Positions 1 through 11,245 of a stretch of 64,000 nucleotides of DNA are shown here, in pieces. A program made the translations under genes and the position numbers. Source of the DNA: Gigaspora rosea. Lineage: Eukaryota; Glomeromycota; Glomeromycetes; Diversisporales; Gigasporaceae. How positions within the stretch are numbered: the stretch's first letter is position 1; every line of letters begins with the position of its first letter. A model generated the notes under the pieces. That model saw only the letters and a program-made list of their open reading frames with translations, searched no databases and was not told where the DNA came from. The stretch lies in the NCBI GenBank assembly GCA_003550325.1, contig QKWP01001151.1:62001-126000 (forward strand). The letters run 5' to 3'.

Positions 1-745
1 GCTGAAGGCGGTAATTCTGTTGGACAATGTAGTCTCGGATGGTATTATGAATCTGAGATAGTATTATTAATTAGAACGAAGAGAAATGTTTGAACGGATT
101 AAAATCCTCAAAATGTATATAAATTGTATGCCGAGTTTGTTTAAAGTAAGTCGATTTTTTTAACTATTATATTTTATAAAAAATTATTTTATAAACTACC
201 ATATTTTATTGAAAATAAGCACCCCCTTCGAAATAAATAATTTTTTTATAATTTATTATTTTATATTTAATATAATAATTATAATAATATAAAACTTTAT
301 TTGTTGCAGTTTTTAAATTTCTCTTGATTTGATCCAACGTCCAACTATAGGGGCATCAAGCGACCATATGTAAATAATCTGAATCTCAAATCTCAAAAAC
401 TTGATTTCAAAGCTATATTTACATGCATGCACATTTGTAATAACTTCTTCCTTTTATTAACGTTTGTCCCTAATAATTATAGTTACGTTAGTGGTTATGT
501 CATAATATTCTAAACTCATGACTCATCGAATTACTTATCTTTAACCCCTTGTCCATGTGATTGTTGATGCCAATGTGACACTACTTAAGCTTTGGAATGG
601 TATTTAAATTCTGCTAAAAGCAGTAATTCTGTTGAACAATGATATTGTATATAAAAATGGAATACGTGTTATTAAAAATGAAAAGAAAGCATTTGAGTGG
701 ATTTGAAAATCCTCGAATGCAGGCCAGGTTTGTTAAAGTGAATTA
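1..745. repeat. Diverged direct duplication (1-148 and 612-745)
   Basis: The segment at 1-148 recurs at 612-745: both carry a 'GGTAATTCTGTTGRACAATG'-like start, a middle reading like N-E-(E/K)-K, and an end in 'TTTGTT(T)AAAGT'. The first copy ends in a GTAAGT donor-like site. It may be a duplicated exon of the decayed gene downstream, but neither copy keeps a long frame. Function unknown. Confidence 0.45.
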
Positions 746-1154
746 TAATTTTTTTAAGTTGTATTAGGATTTATATTATTAGGTATTTTAAAATCTTTAA
801 TATGATAATCAAAATTTTAATTATTAGACACTTGTATTTGGTATTGAACTATTAGAGTTTTAGAATTATAGGCTATTAGAGTTTTTTATCAAAATTTTGT
901 AACTATATTGAATGAATTGATATTTTTATATTTTTGTTGGATCTTGTCGCACTTTCTGTGATTATGTAACTGATAAGTAATTTTTTGATATCAATAATGT
1001 AATATTTAACTAGAATGATCTGGATTTGCACCAAAGCAAATTTTGTTCATAAATACCAAGATTTAAGAAAAACCGCAGGATGTAATAGATTTATCAATGT
1101 GAAAAATAGTTTATATTAATTAATACTGTATTATTATATTTGTAGATCAAGTAT

Positions 1155-1912
1155 TTGATTCCAGAAAATGAAAATGTAGAAAAAGGGGCCGATGTAGTGA
1201 TCTCACTAGTTCACCATTATTTTATAAATTATAGTATTGGAGAAAAGCAAGTTATAATACATGCCGATAATTGTGTCAGTCAAAATAAGAACAATGCCAT
1301 AGTTCAGTATCTTATGTGGCGAATAGTAAATGGATTGCATGAAAAAATTACCTATTGTTTTATGGTTGCCAGTCACACAAAATTCAGCCCTGACGGATTT
1401 TTTGGTCTCTTCAAACTAAAACTTTGAAAATCTAAGGTAGACGATTTGGATGATCTAGTAAAAGTGGTTCGGCAATCCACTTTTGATGGATACAATTAGG
1501 CTGAAACTGTTTATGATGTAAACGGAAATAGACAAATTTTTTTTATAAGTAGCTCGAATTTTTAGCTCAATTCTTTATCAAAGTACTATCAATTCTTAAA
1601 CAACATCATTTCATAATTTCTAAAGAGAATATCGAAAAATTAGAGATTCGAAAGTCTTGCAATAGTATTTTAAAAGAAATTAATATTGCACGGGTTGATT
1701 TAATTTCTAATATGAAAAATGTATTTCCAGAAATAATTCTAGCACACAATATTAGTTTAGAGCGACAATGGTACTTGTACGAGGAATACGGCAGCACATT
1801 CAAGACCCGTCAAAGCGTGATAAATATTGTTCGAAACCAAACCAACCTAAGCCAAAAAAAGCTAAAACTTCCCCACAATCTACTAGTAATTAAATTTGAT
1901 AATCAAATTTGA
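1155..1912 (+). pseudogene. DUF7869-like protein, C-terminal fragment, degraded
   Basis: The open stretch at 1155-1427 gives 90 residues with a recognisable block: 'VIIHADNCVSQNKNNA', then 'QYLMWRIVNGL', then 'ASHTKFSPDGFFGL'. This pattern is typical of an uncharacterised DUF7869-like family, repetitive in fungi and animals and possibly transposon-derived; the assignment is from memory. Similarity continues after the stop near 1424 ('DDLVKVVRQSTFDGYN', a stop near 1497, 'VYDVNGNRQ') and through an open stretch to about 1800 ('SLERQWYLYEEYGSTF'). There a frame change leads to a lysine- and proline-rich tail ('PKPKKAKTSPQ') ending near 1905. At least two stops and one frameshift, and no N-terminal half, so it is a pseudogene. 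No function is assigned. Confidence 0.6.
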
Positions 1913-2600
1913 TATTTCAATCTTTTTGTTATATAATTTTAAATATTACATTTTAAATATCATATTTTGTTTTATTTCAAATTTTAATAACCATAACGTA
2001 AATAAAACTACCGGTATATATAAATAAATGAGCGAAAAAGTAATATATCAGTATTAGAAATTTTATATCTGAGAAAACAGAATATAACTAGTGAACAACG
2101 CACTTTCAATAAAGAGCTAACCTCTTCTAAATTGTAGTAGTAGTGTTGTTATAAATTCCTCATTTAATTATTAAATTTTTTGTCATTATTGTCCCTGTGG
2201 CCATCGTAGACTTGTTATTTTAAATTAGTAAACCTAATATTAACTAATATCATGGGCTCATATAGTCATGCGACATCGTGAATTAAGCTTGAATATCAAG
2301 TTTAAGCTCCCTGCAATATACTTGAAAACTAAAGAGAATTAATATACGCAAACTATAGAAGAATTAAAAAATAGAAGTTCAAATACTTATCTCAATTTAT
2401 CATCAGTTGTGACAAGACCCAAGACCCTAATACAATCTCGTAGCCTGTCGTTTTTAGGATTTGAGTTTTGTTAGTTCTATTGTTACAATGTATACTTGTC
2501 AAGTTCACATATTATTTTAATGCAAAATCGATTCAGGTTTTTGTTTTATATAAAAATTAGTATCTGGCAAAATAGTAGTTCTTGCATTGTCTTTAATACG

Positions 2601-2910
2601 TTGAGTTAACAGAAATCAAGCAAATCTATTATATAAATTTGCTTGATTTCTACTGACTCAAGTTTGTGTAATACGCTTACTGACTCAATTTTGTGTAACA
2701 ATGCTGAGTCAACAGAAATCAAGCAAATCTATTAGATAAATTTGCTTAATTTCTGTTGACTCAATTTGTGATTTTTGATCTTCCGAAATAACTTATCGGA
2801 TCATGATTGGATCGAATCAGGTCAGATATTTTTTACTAAATGTGATACAAAAACGTGATTTTCTCAAAATTAGGGATCTACTAATTTGCTGGATTTCTGT
2901 TGACTCACCC
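2601..2910. repeat. Palindromic MITE-like repeats with GAGTCAACAGAAATC ends
   Basis: Two near-perfect palindromes of about 60 bp (2601-2661 and 2704-2764) share arms 'GAGTCAACAGAAATCAAGC' and their reverse complement. A third single arm lies at 2883-2907 and is followed by 'CCCCCAAATAT'. The same terminal sequence recurs near 44970-44995, so this is probably a small transposon family with nested or rearranged ends. No coding sequence. Confidence 0.55.
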
Positions 2911-2911
2911 C

Positions 2912-3115
2912 CAAATATCGATATATAACAATTAATCAATATATATCGATTAAAAATTAACGATATATATCGATGAACCAGCTATATATCGATATATATC
3001 TATAATTGATATATAGTGTAAATAAATATAAATCGTTATATGTCTATTAATCGATTTTTATTGTATTTATTAAAACCGATATATAGCAATTAATAGATAT
3101 TAATCGTGAAACCTG
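2912..3115. repeat. ATATATCGAT-rich simple repeat
   Basis: About 200 bp built from variants of ATATATCGAT with interspersed ATTAA. Similar sequence recurs at 4550-4780 and 5107-5215. It is self-complementary and so can form many alternative hairpins. No gene seen. Confidence 0.6.
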
Positions 3116-3529
3116 TGATCTGATATATCTCATATTATCTCATTGGTAATAATTTAAAAATAGATCGTTAGATCATAAGTAGATCTTTTTTTCTCAATCT
3201 TTTTTTTTGTTTTTGGTAATTTATTTTTTTTTATACCATTTATTTTTTTTATTTCATTTATTTTTTTTTATTTTATTTATTTATTTATTATTACTTTTTT
3301 ATTTTTTGTTTCAACGCATTTTACTAATCAATTTTTTTTTGCATATAATCGTTGCTTACTAGATTCTTCGCTTGGAATTAGTGTCATTGTCATTACCAGA
3401 ACCATCGTTTGAGATTGGTGTCGTTATTTGCTTCGTCGCTAGTGTGTTAGTGAATTGTATGTTGCTGTTGTTGTTGGTTGTTGTTGGTGGGAATTTGTAT
3501 TGTTATGAGTACATTGTTTAGAGTTGTTT

Positions 3530-4300
3530 CTTGTACGTTTCGCTATTGGAGACTTCGTTATTTGAGTTATGGAGTCACTGTTTTTGGGTAAGTTTTTTTG
3601 TCTTGGGATTACTTTTTTTTATTTTTTTATATATTATTGATGCTTTTCTTTCTTCTAGTTGATTTCGCCATTGGAGCCTTCTTTACTGGAGTTATTAGAG
3701 CTGCTATTTTCAGGTAAGTTTTTCGTCTTGGAGTCGCTACTTTGTTTTTTTGTTTTTTTTCTTATATATTTCTATTTTTTCAAGCGTGATTTCGGCTTTG
3801 GAAAGTCGTTGGAACTGACATTTTTTTGGAATCATCATTTTCGGTAAGTTTTTTATTTTTGGGCCGTTTCTTGATTTTTTGTTTTTTCTTTTATTTAGTT
3901 ACTAACTCTTCTTTTCTTTCAAGTACGATTTTACCAGCATTATAAATTCATTGAAGTTACCGTTTTGGGTACATTTTCATTTTGAGACCATTAATTTGTT
4001 TTTTTTATATTTACTAATGATTTTCTTCTTTTAGTTGCGATTTCATCATTGGAACCATCATTACTAGAGTTATTGGATACTTTTTTTTTAGATACGATTT
4101 TGCAGTTGGAGCCGTTGTTAGAATTCAGGTTTAGGTACTAGAGTTCTTTTAGATACAATTTCGCCGTTGAAGCCGTCGTTAGAATTTGGGTTCGGGTACT
4201 AAAGCTATTAGATACTTTTTTTCTTTAGATACGATTTCACCATTGGAGCCGTTATTAGGATTCGAGTTAGAATTAGGGTTCGCCATCATTAGAGTTAGGT
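3530..4300 (+). repeat. Tandem exon/intron-like modules, about 8 diverged copies
   Basis: A core like 'GATTTCGCCATTGGAGCCG' recurs about eight times (starts near 3535, 3661, 3788, 3927, 4038, 4091, 4154, 4226). Around the first five copies the DNA looks spliced: donors GTAAGT/GTACAT at 3588, 3714, 3844 and 3969 alternate with pyrimidine-rich acceptors (TTCTTTCTTCTAG, TTTCTTTCAAG) ending at 3658, 3784, 3923 and 4034. This gives introns of 66-80 nt. From ATG 3569 the joined exons read about 35 codons to a TGA near 3816. It could be a real intron-rich gene, a decayed one, or a minisatellite that mimics splice sites. No known domain. The complementary strand reads as Asn/Ser/Gly-rich and is also possible. 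Confidence 0.35.
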
Positions 4301-4321
4301 TAGGGTTCGCCATCATTAGGA

Positions 4322-4352
4322 TTCAGGTTAGGGTTAGGGTTAGGGTTAGGGT
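4322..4352 (+). repeat. Interstitial telomere-like (TTAGGG)n tract
   Basis: About four and a half uninterrupted TTAGGG units, preceded by degenerate GTTAGGGTT units from about 4285. TTAGGG is the common fungal telomere repeat. The tract lies inside the window between unrelated repeats, so it is interstitial and not a chromosome end. Confidence 0.8.
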
Positions 4353-4549
4353 TTGAATGCTCATTATTTTGTGTATTTTTTTTTAGTCATAGTGAATTTA
4401 TCGTTTGTTGTATTATTTTTTTTAATAAAAATTTATTATTTGTTGTATTTTTGTTTTTTTCTTTTTTTTTAATAAAAAAATCTTAAAATTAAAATTATAA
4501 TTGGGTATATAATAAACCTATACTTTATTATCAAAATATTAATTGTTTT

Positions 4550-5215
4550 TATATTGATTGTATATCGATTATTAACTATCATGAATATATATCGATTATA
4601 ATTACTATTAATATATTGGTTATATATTGATTACTAACTATCACAGATATATATTGATACTAAATACCTCTGCCGATTTCTATCGATAGCGATAGTAATC
4701 GATATATATCTGATATAGATATTAATCGATATTTATCTTATCAGATATATATCGATTACTATCTATATTAGATATATGGGTGTTTCCTATTAAAAGGGCC
4801 CATTTTTACAATTTTCAAAAATTGAGTTTTTATTAGATTCATGTAAATTTTAACATGATTGATATTTTTCAATTATAAATGAAAGTCGATTTGCATAATA
4901 AAAAATAGAGATAATGTAAAAGAAATATTAAACGAAGTTGTCTAAGGCCTAGCACATCACGAGACTACCCAATAGTCACCTGCTACATTTAACCAATCAA
5001 AAGTGTGAAATTTAGTTAATCCTGGATCAGTCCGAAAATCAAAACAAATGGTTAAACTCAATTATCTCAAAATGAGATGAATGTAAAAATGGGCCCTTTT
5101 AATAGGGGACACGCCATATATCGATTACTATCACTATTAATAGAAATCGGCAGGGTATTTAGTATTGATATATATCTGACCAGTTAGTAATCAATATATA
5201 TCTATATATAAAATT
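4550..5215. repeat. Inverted ATCGAT-rich arms around a TIR element
   Basis: The left arm (about 4640-4778) and right arm (5113-5190) are reverse complements. Both contain 'CTGCCGATTTCTAT', 'AGTAATCGATATAT' and 'TACTAAATAC'. The left arm carries about 80 bp of extra ATCGAT repeats. Together with the inner TIRs they make one large palindrome. Confidence 0.6.
4779..5113. mobile_element. Small non-autonomous TIR element (about 335 bp)
   Basis: Ends are inverted repeats of about 31 bp: the left end contains 'CCTATTAAAAGGGCCCATTT' and the right end its complement before 'GGGGACAC'. The interior is AT-rich with no frame. It sits at the symmetry point of the ATCGAT palindrome, so the TIRs may really extend into the flanking arms. 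No clear target duplication could be assigned. Confidence 0.6.
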
Positions 5216-5690
5216 TGCTGATGATATATTGAAAAAGACTGAAATAGAATTAAAAAAGAGTTCTTCTTATAGTTTTTAAATCTCTAGATAGAAGACTTTG
5301 TTATTATAGAAGATGTAGTAGGGCTAGAACTCTAAGGTTCTTTGTTAGATATTGTAGAAATCTAGACAAAAATGTACTTTTGGTTAAATTATATAGTATA
5401 GAATAGCAAAAAGCATCTAATTTTTTTTAAAGATACCAAATTTTAGATAAATGATACAATTACTGATTGGCTAATTTTTATTAAAGCACTAAAATTGATT
5501 TATACAATATGAGCTATAATTAGTTAATTTTATAATATAATAGATTATTCAATTTTAATAATGAGTATTAACTTACATATATTATTTATTGTTTGCTTTG
5601 AGAAACCCAAAATCCACTTGTGATTTAGTTCTAATATAGTAGCTATATTTTCAAATTGAAAAAAGTAAACATTGCTAATCTTTTGAAAGG
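5216..5690. other. AT-rich stretch, nothing recognised
   Basis: No frame, repeat array or terminal repeat was recognised. Confidence 0.5.
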
Positions 5691-5695
5691 ATAAG

Positions 5696-6072
5696 TCAAA
5701 ATGTCCACTTGTCAAAATTTAAAAAAACCAAAGAGACAAGAAAAGCACCAAATGGTCCAACTTGTTTTGTAAGTTTAAAACTATGTAAGTTTTGTATCCA
5801 GTAAAAAACTGCAGATTTTATTAAGCCCAAACTATTGTTGAACTTAATAACAAAGATATCTGTTTGCTCAGTAACCAACTACAACTACTTGATAGTTTGT
5901 GTTTTACTCCAGAAAGCCCTAACCATGACTTCTTTTTTATCTCTTTTACAGTTGTTCTGAGAAGAACTCTTGTTTCAAATACTTCAAAAGGAGTTTTGTA
6001 GTAAAAAGTTGCATATTCTTTAAAGGTTTTCAATAGTTTAGTTATCTTGAAAAAGTCGGTCCTGATAATCAT
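5696..6072 (-). pseudogene. Unidentified coding remnant with one frame change
   Basis: Two minus-strand frames overlap and seem to belong together. The first (6072 down to about 5870) has 'RTDFFKITKLLKTFKEYA', 'YYKTPFEVFETR' and 'KSWLGLSGVKHKLSSSC'. The second (about 5878 to 5696) has 'EQTDIFVIKFNNSLGLIK', 'QVGPFGAFLVSLVF' and a stop. Composition is protein-like and less AT-biased than the surroundings. No family is recognised. Probably an exon of a repetitive gene or transposon ORF with one frameshift near 5870, but two chance frames cannot be excluded. Confidence 0.3.
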
Positions 6073-7000
6073 TGGAAAGAATTCTAAAACTTTTTTTGAA
6101 TATTTTAAATAATAAAAAAAATAGATCAGAGATATTTTTTATAGCAAATTTGCCTGCAAACCTTACAAATTAAGGGATGCTATATGGATCTGCTTACCTA
6201 TACTATACTGATCTGCCATAATTTCATATAGAATATATAATAAAAGATAAATAAACAATTAATAAATAGCACTTGCAAATAACTAAAAACTGAAGTATAA
6301 CAAATATTATAGTGATACTATATACAAAATATATAATAAAAGTTATATAAAACAAGTAATAAACAATACATGGTCAATATTTAAACAACTTATACTATAT
6401 AAAGTACAAACCCTTCAAAAAATAAAAAAATAACAAAAATAGATTTTTGAAAAAGCTTATAAAAAACGAATTTGCATTTATTTATAATAATTCCTAATTT
6501 ATCTAGAACTTTATATAGTATTAATATCAAAATTTGTAAAATAGAACATAAAAAAACTAGTATTATAAGAAAAAATAATCTAATGAAGAAAAAAACTACT
6601 ACAAAATTTTTATATAATATTCCCAAAATAATAAACCTACTATGAATTAAACCTAAGTATAAAACACAAATCTTTATTAATTAAATGCAGTTTCTTTTAA
6701 ATAGTTAGAATACCTATTATAAATACAATATATTTAAATTTTTTCTTTCATTAAGTGCCTTTGGGTAAGTAGTAGACCCCAGGTCTACTAAAGGGTATAA
6801 AAATTTAGTAAAATAAAACAGACCTGGGTCTTATAAATGAACTTTTATAGTAGTAACTATTAGAATTAGTTCTGAATCTAGGTCTTGATCTCATTTGACA
6901 TTTTAATAAAATCAGAACCTATTAAAAAGAAAAGTTATTAGTATTTTATAAGAAAAACAATTTTTTTAAAGAATAAAAAAGAATAGTAATTATAGTATAC
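6073..7000. other. AT-rich stretch with a short inverted motif
   Basis: No gene supported. A small inverted motif around GACCCCAGGTCTAC (6773-6800) and ACCTGGGTCTT (6820-6835) is visible. The minus-strand frame at 6390-6626 is a low-complexity Ile/Phe/Leu run and is taken as chance. Confidence 0.45.
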
Positions 7001-7002
7001 AA

Positions 7003-7100
7003 AGTTTTTAGTTTTGCTCAAGCTAGCTTACCAGTTCTTAATTTACTTAAGCCAACTTACCAGTTTTTAGCTTTGCTCAAGCTAGCTTGCCAAGTATTAT
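7003..7100. repeat. Short tandem repeat, about 35-bp unit, three copies
   Basis: The unit 'TTTTGCTCAAGCTAGCTTAC' plus 'CAGTT' spacer occurs three times with small changes. No coding frame. Confidence 0.65.
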
Positions 7101-7287
7101 TTTTGAAAAAAAGATTACTATTGCAAAAAAACACTTAACAAAAGAGAAAAGAAAACCAATACTTATATAGTTCCTTATCTCAATTTCACTTTAGTTAAAG
7201 ACTTTTGCTTGCTGCTAATTATAAATAGACAAAATATAGAAAAATAATTTATATAAAGACATGTAGTAGTTTATTGTTTATTATTAT

Positions 7288-7335
7288 AAGAACTAATACA
7301 AGGACTGGTCTTGGATCAGTTCTTGTATTAGTCTT
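7288..7335. repeat. Hairpin-forming inverted repeat
   Basis: Arms 'AACTAATACAAGGACT' and 'AGTTCTTGTATTAGT' flank an 11-nt loop. It lies just upstream of the hAT-like MITE. No T-run follows, so it is not called a terminator. Confidence 0.6.
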
Positions 7336-7369
7336 TGGTCCCTATTGATTCTAGTTTAGGATAATCTAC

Positions 7370-8096
7370 TAGTGATACGGGCCGATGCCAAATTCTCAGG
7401 CTGACCCAGCTGCGGAAATTAATCAGCCCGGTCGACCGGGCTGATCATATTGTTAAAAATCTTTCAGACAAACAAAAATTTGATATTCTCAATATGAAAA
7501 TAGTCAGAATTACATCACGATACTTGTGCAAAATATCAATTGCTAAAAAATTACACGGAGATACATTAATTAGTCAGGTATAATGATTAGCACATCATAT
7601 AAGCACATATATATATAATGTTACAAATAGTAGAAAGAGTGCATATGATGCATATATATAGTGGATCTACTATATGTGAATAGAAAGCGGTTATAAGAGA
7701 GCCCGATGGGTCCTCTTATGGCCGGTGATCTACCAGGCTATTTTCTCATAGTTGGAAATAAAAGTAATAAGTATGACGGTGGTTTACTAACTTATAATTG
7801 ATAATCAGTGCTTTAATTATCGAGCAGTCAGAACTTCTAATTAACTAGTTTAATTTATAAATATCAACTAGAAAAGTTGACTATTCAGTTTTAGTTGAAT
7901 AGATAGTTATCGACTGCAAGCACTAACTTGAGAATGTTCTACATGTGATTTAACTAATAATTATAAGTTAACAATGAATTCTATCAGACGAAAAAAATTT
8001 AACTATATACCGGCCGGGCTGACCTGCTGGAATGTGGGTCAAGGGCCGACCCGTCCGCCCGCCTGGCTGATGGGCTGAGGTCAGCCCGTATCACTA
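7370..8096. mobile_element. hAT-like non-autonomous element, copy 1 (727 bp)
   Basis: Begins TAGTGATACGGGC and ends GCCCGTATCACTA, a 13-bp perfect TIR. It is flanked by the 8-bp duplication TAATCTAC (7362-7369) / TAATCTAT (8097-8104). An 8-bp duplication points to the hAT superfamily. Inside are GC-rich palindromes such as CCCGGTCGACCGGG near both ends, striking against the AT-rich background. No transposase frame, so it must be mobilised in trans. A second copy lies at 20814-21474. Confidence 0.8.
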
Positions 8097-8099
8097 TAA

Positions 8100-9940
8100 T
8101 CTATAATAAAAATCACAATAATGCAAAAACTAACTACTCTAATTACATATTATATATCAAATAAGTTCATATCAGACTTTGTTATAGTATTTCATAATAG
8201 AAATTATGATAATTCAATACAACTAACTTATCTTTTTATTGTTATATCAGAATAGCAAGTAAGTCCTGTAATTAGAGTTAGAGTTGTAATCCAGATTAGT
8301 TGACTTGTATAGGTTACCCAACTAGTAGATCACAAATTGAAAATTGCTCTAATCCAGATCAAATGGGTCAGAATTCAAAATTGCCAAAATCTACAAAACC
8401 AAGTTACTAAACAGTAAGCTTTTACCCAGATTATCTAATCTGTGCAAGTTAGGATCATGGGTCTAAAATTAAAATACAGTAATCCAGCATCTTCCAAAGT
8501 AGAAAATAAACAAACTCAAATTGAGCAAGGTTAAGAAATCTTGTAATACAAAATCTGAAAAATTTTATTTAATATTTGGAGCACAGGCTGCTCTCTATTC
8601 TAATAACTTTAATTAAGAGTCATTATATCAACTTTTAAAAAATAACTTTAAAAACTTTATAAATTTTTGTTGACCCATTTGGGTTAGTATTTTCTGACCC
8701 ATATATCTACCTGCAACAGGATTTTTACAATAACTCTGAATACAAATTACAACAATTATTCTAATACAAACCAATTTAATCTTAACTATATACTGCATAA
8801 TACTAAAATAGTAAGTTTTGTAAAAAAATTTTTTATATAGTAATATACAAATATTTTAATACAAAAACTAACTACATATTGTGTTTACTAAATAAAAATA
8901 AGGTTTGTAACCAATTTTTTACAGTAACTAATAATAATAGAAATAATGATTAATCATATACTTTGCCCACTAGAATAATGAGTAATTTTTAACAGAAATT
9001 TTTTACAATTGTTCATAGCAAAAAATTATAATAATGCAAACTAATTCAACTTTTGATCAATATTAAGTGTTGAATAAGTTTGCATTAATTTTTTATAATA
9101 ACTTACAATAATTTAAATACAAATTAACTAACTTTAACCATATGTTAAATTACAGAATAAAGTAAGCCTGAAAGAATACTTTACAATAAAATTGCAACAA
9201 TTCCAATATAAACAAATTCAAATATAATTACAAGCTATATATCAGCAAAATAGCAAGATTTGTAACTGAACTCTTTTAGAGGCTAATAATAAAAATTATG
9301 ATAATTTTAAGTAAAGTATTACAACTTTTAACCACATACTGTAATCATAAAATAATGGGTTAGCTTTGTAACAGAATCTTTTATGGCAACTCATTATAAA
9401 AATCACTGTGCAAATATAACAAAATACTTGTATTACCAAAATAGTGAATAACAGTAATTCATGATAAAAATTATAGTAATTTCACAAATAGACTTAACTA
9501 CATATTATGTGTTGAGTAGGTTTGTAACAGAATTCTTTATAATAGCATAATTGAAATTAATGCAAACTAATTTGATCTTTAACTATATAGGGAGGCAAAT
9601 TTTGCAATAATTTTTTGCAGTAACTAATAATAGGATTATGATATTTTTTAATACAAACTAATCAAATGCTAATCATAACTATGTATCACATAAGCAAGTA
9701 AGTATATAACAGAATTCTTTACTATAATTCATAAAATTACAATAATTCCTAATAAAAAACAAAGTTGATTTAACCATATACAGCAACCGAAAATAGCAAT
9801 AAATTCTATAACAAATTTTTTTTAGTAACTCATGATAAAACTCATTATAATTTCAACACAGACTAACACAATAATATACCATATGTATTGCAAAAATTGT
9901 TAAGATCTGTAATAGAATTTTTAAATAATGATTAAGTAAT
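8100..9940 (+). repeat. Degenerate tandem array, about 90-100 bp unit, splice-site-like junctions
   Basis: Clear repetition of a unit like 'TTTGTAACAGAATTCTTTA', 'AATAAAAATTATAATAATT', 'AATACAAACTAATTCAA', 'CTTTAACCATATACTG'. It covers about 8100-8255 and 8730-9940. A different, CCAGATTA- and GACCCAT-containing sequence (about 8260-8720) interrupts it. Several unit junctions read AG-CAA-GTAAGT (8251-8260, 9697-9707) or decayed forms of it, i.e. an acceptor, a 3-nt exon and a donor. It may be a decayed microexon array like the one at 42059-44275, or simply satellite DNA. Confidence 0.6.
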
Positions 9941-11245
9941 AGTGTTAGATATTATTATTAATTCGAAAAAGAATTTGTATATAATAGTTCATATCTATAT
10001 ATAAGGCAAAAAACATTCTTTATATATATAAATATTATAAGCCATCTATTGGGATTATATTTGTTACTGTACATTTATTTAATTTTATAATCTTAATATA
10101 ATACATAGTATGCATTATTTTTCATATATCAATTAATAAAGAATGATAGTTATTAAAGAAATAAAAGTAAAAGACCATATATAATATGTAATTATCTTCA
10201 GAATATGCAGGTTATACACGAAATTTTTGTCACTTGGGGGCATCGGTGGCGCCATTTACTCTTGTAATTTAATAAAACTAGCACCCAACGTCCTGTGATT
10301 TCACAGGTTCAAAAAAAAAAGTAAATAATTAAATTTAGTATTTAAATTATATTATACTTTAATACTTAATAGCTATTTATTTTAAATACAAATAAATATT
10401 TTAGAATACTAATTATTTAAAAAATATAATTTTCAAGTACTGCATTAAAATAATAAACTAAAAGTTTTTTTTTTTTTGAGAAATTTCACCAATTAACTGG
10501 CGGATCATCAATAATACGTATTCGCATATCAATATTGAAATGATTTTATACATGTAATTTATACGTGTGATTTTTATACGTGCACATCTATCTATCTACG
10601 TCTCTATATCTGATATACATCAATTATACTGTCTTGCTTATAAAAATATGATGCTATAATTATTGAAATATTGCGTCTCAAGTGTCTTGTTAAAAAAAGA
10701 GTTTAGGGATTTTAAGGATTCATATCATTTTGCTGAAAATCACTTCATAGACAACTTGTTCACAGCAATCAATCTCACAAATAGGATTATTTTACAGACA
10801 TTCAATTCAAGAATAATTCACTCCATGGGCAGCATATTTTACTGATAGTTAGTTCATTTGATAGACAGCTCCGTTCACCGGCAGCTCATTTCATAGATAA
10901 ATCTTTTTTATACAGATTGTACTAACATTAATCCTAATGATTAATTAGAATCACTTATTGAAATGAACAGCCGATGAAATAAATTGTCGATGAAATCAGC
11001 TATCTAGTTAAATATATTTTCTTTCTGAAATGATAGTTCACGAAGTGAATGGTGCCGAAAAAAATAACTTTACTAAATAGTCCTTACATAGCTTTAATCT
11101 ACATATGTATGTGCATCTTTACGTAAAATGATTATGAATTTGCATATGATTTTAAGAAAATTGGCGATATTTTTTTTATATAAAAAGGACCCAGATTGCA
11201 TTCGAAGCTCGAGCACTATAAGATAACCTAATTTGACTGCAAATA
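9941..11245. other. AT-rich region with possible retroposon tails
   Basis: Near 10236-10318, 'GGTGGCGCCATTTACTC', 'AATAAAACTAGC' and the palindrome CCTGTGATTTCACAGG are followed by A10. This looks like the 3' end of a plus-strand retroposon. Near 10466-10500 a T15 run next to 'GAGAAATTTCACC' could be a minus-strand tail. From 10725 to 11060 'CACTTCATAGACA' and 'GTTCACCGGCAGCTCATTTC' recur in both orientations; a relative lies at 45036-45080. No gene is supported. Confidence 0.35.

Noticed and set aside
4322-4352. Chromosome end
   Set aside because: The TTAGGG tract is short and has about 4 kb and 59 kb of unrelated sequence on its two sides.
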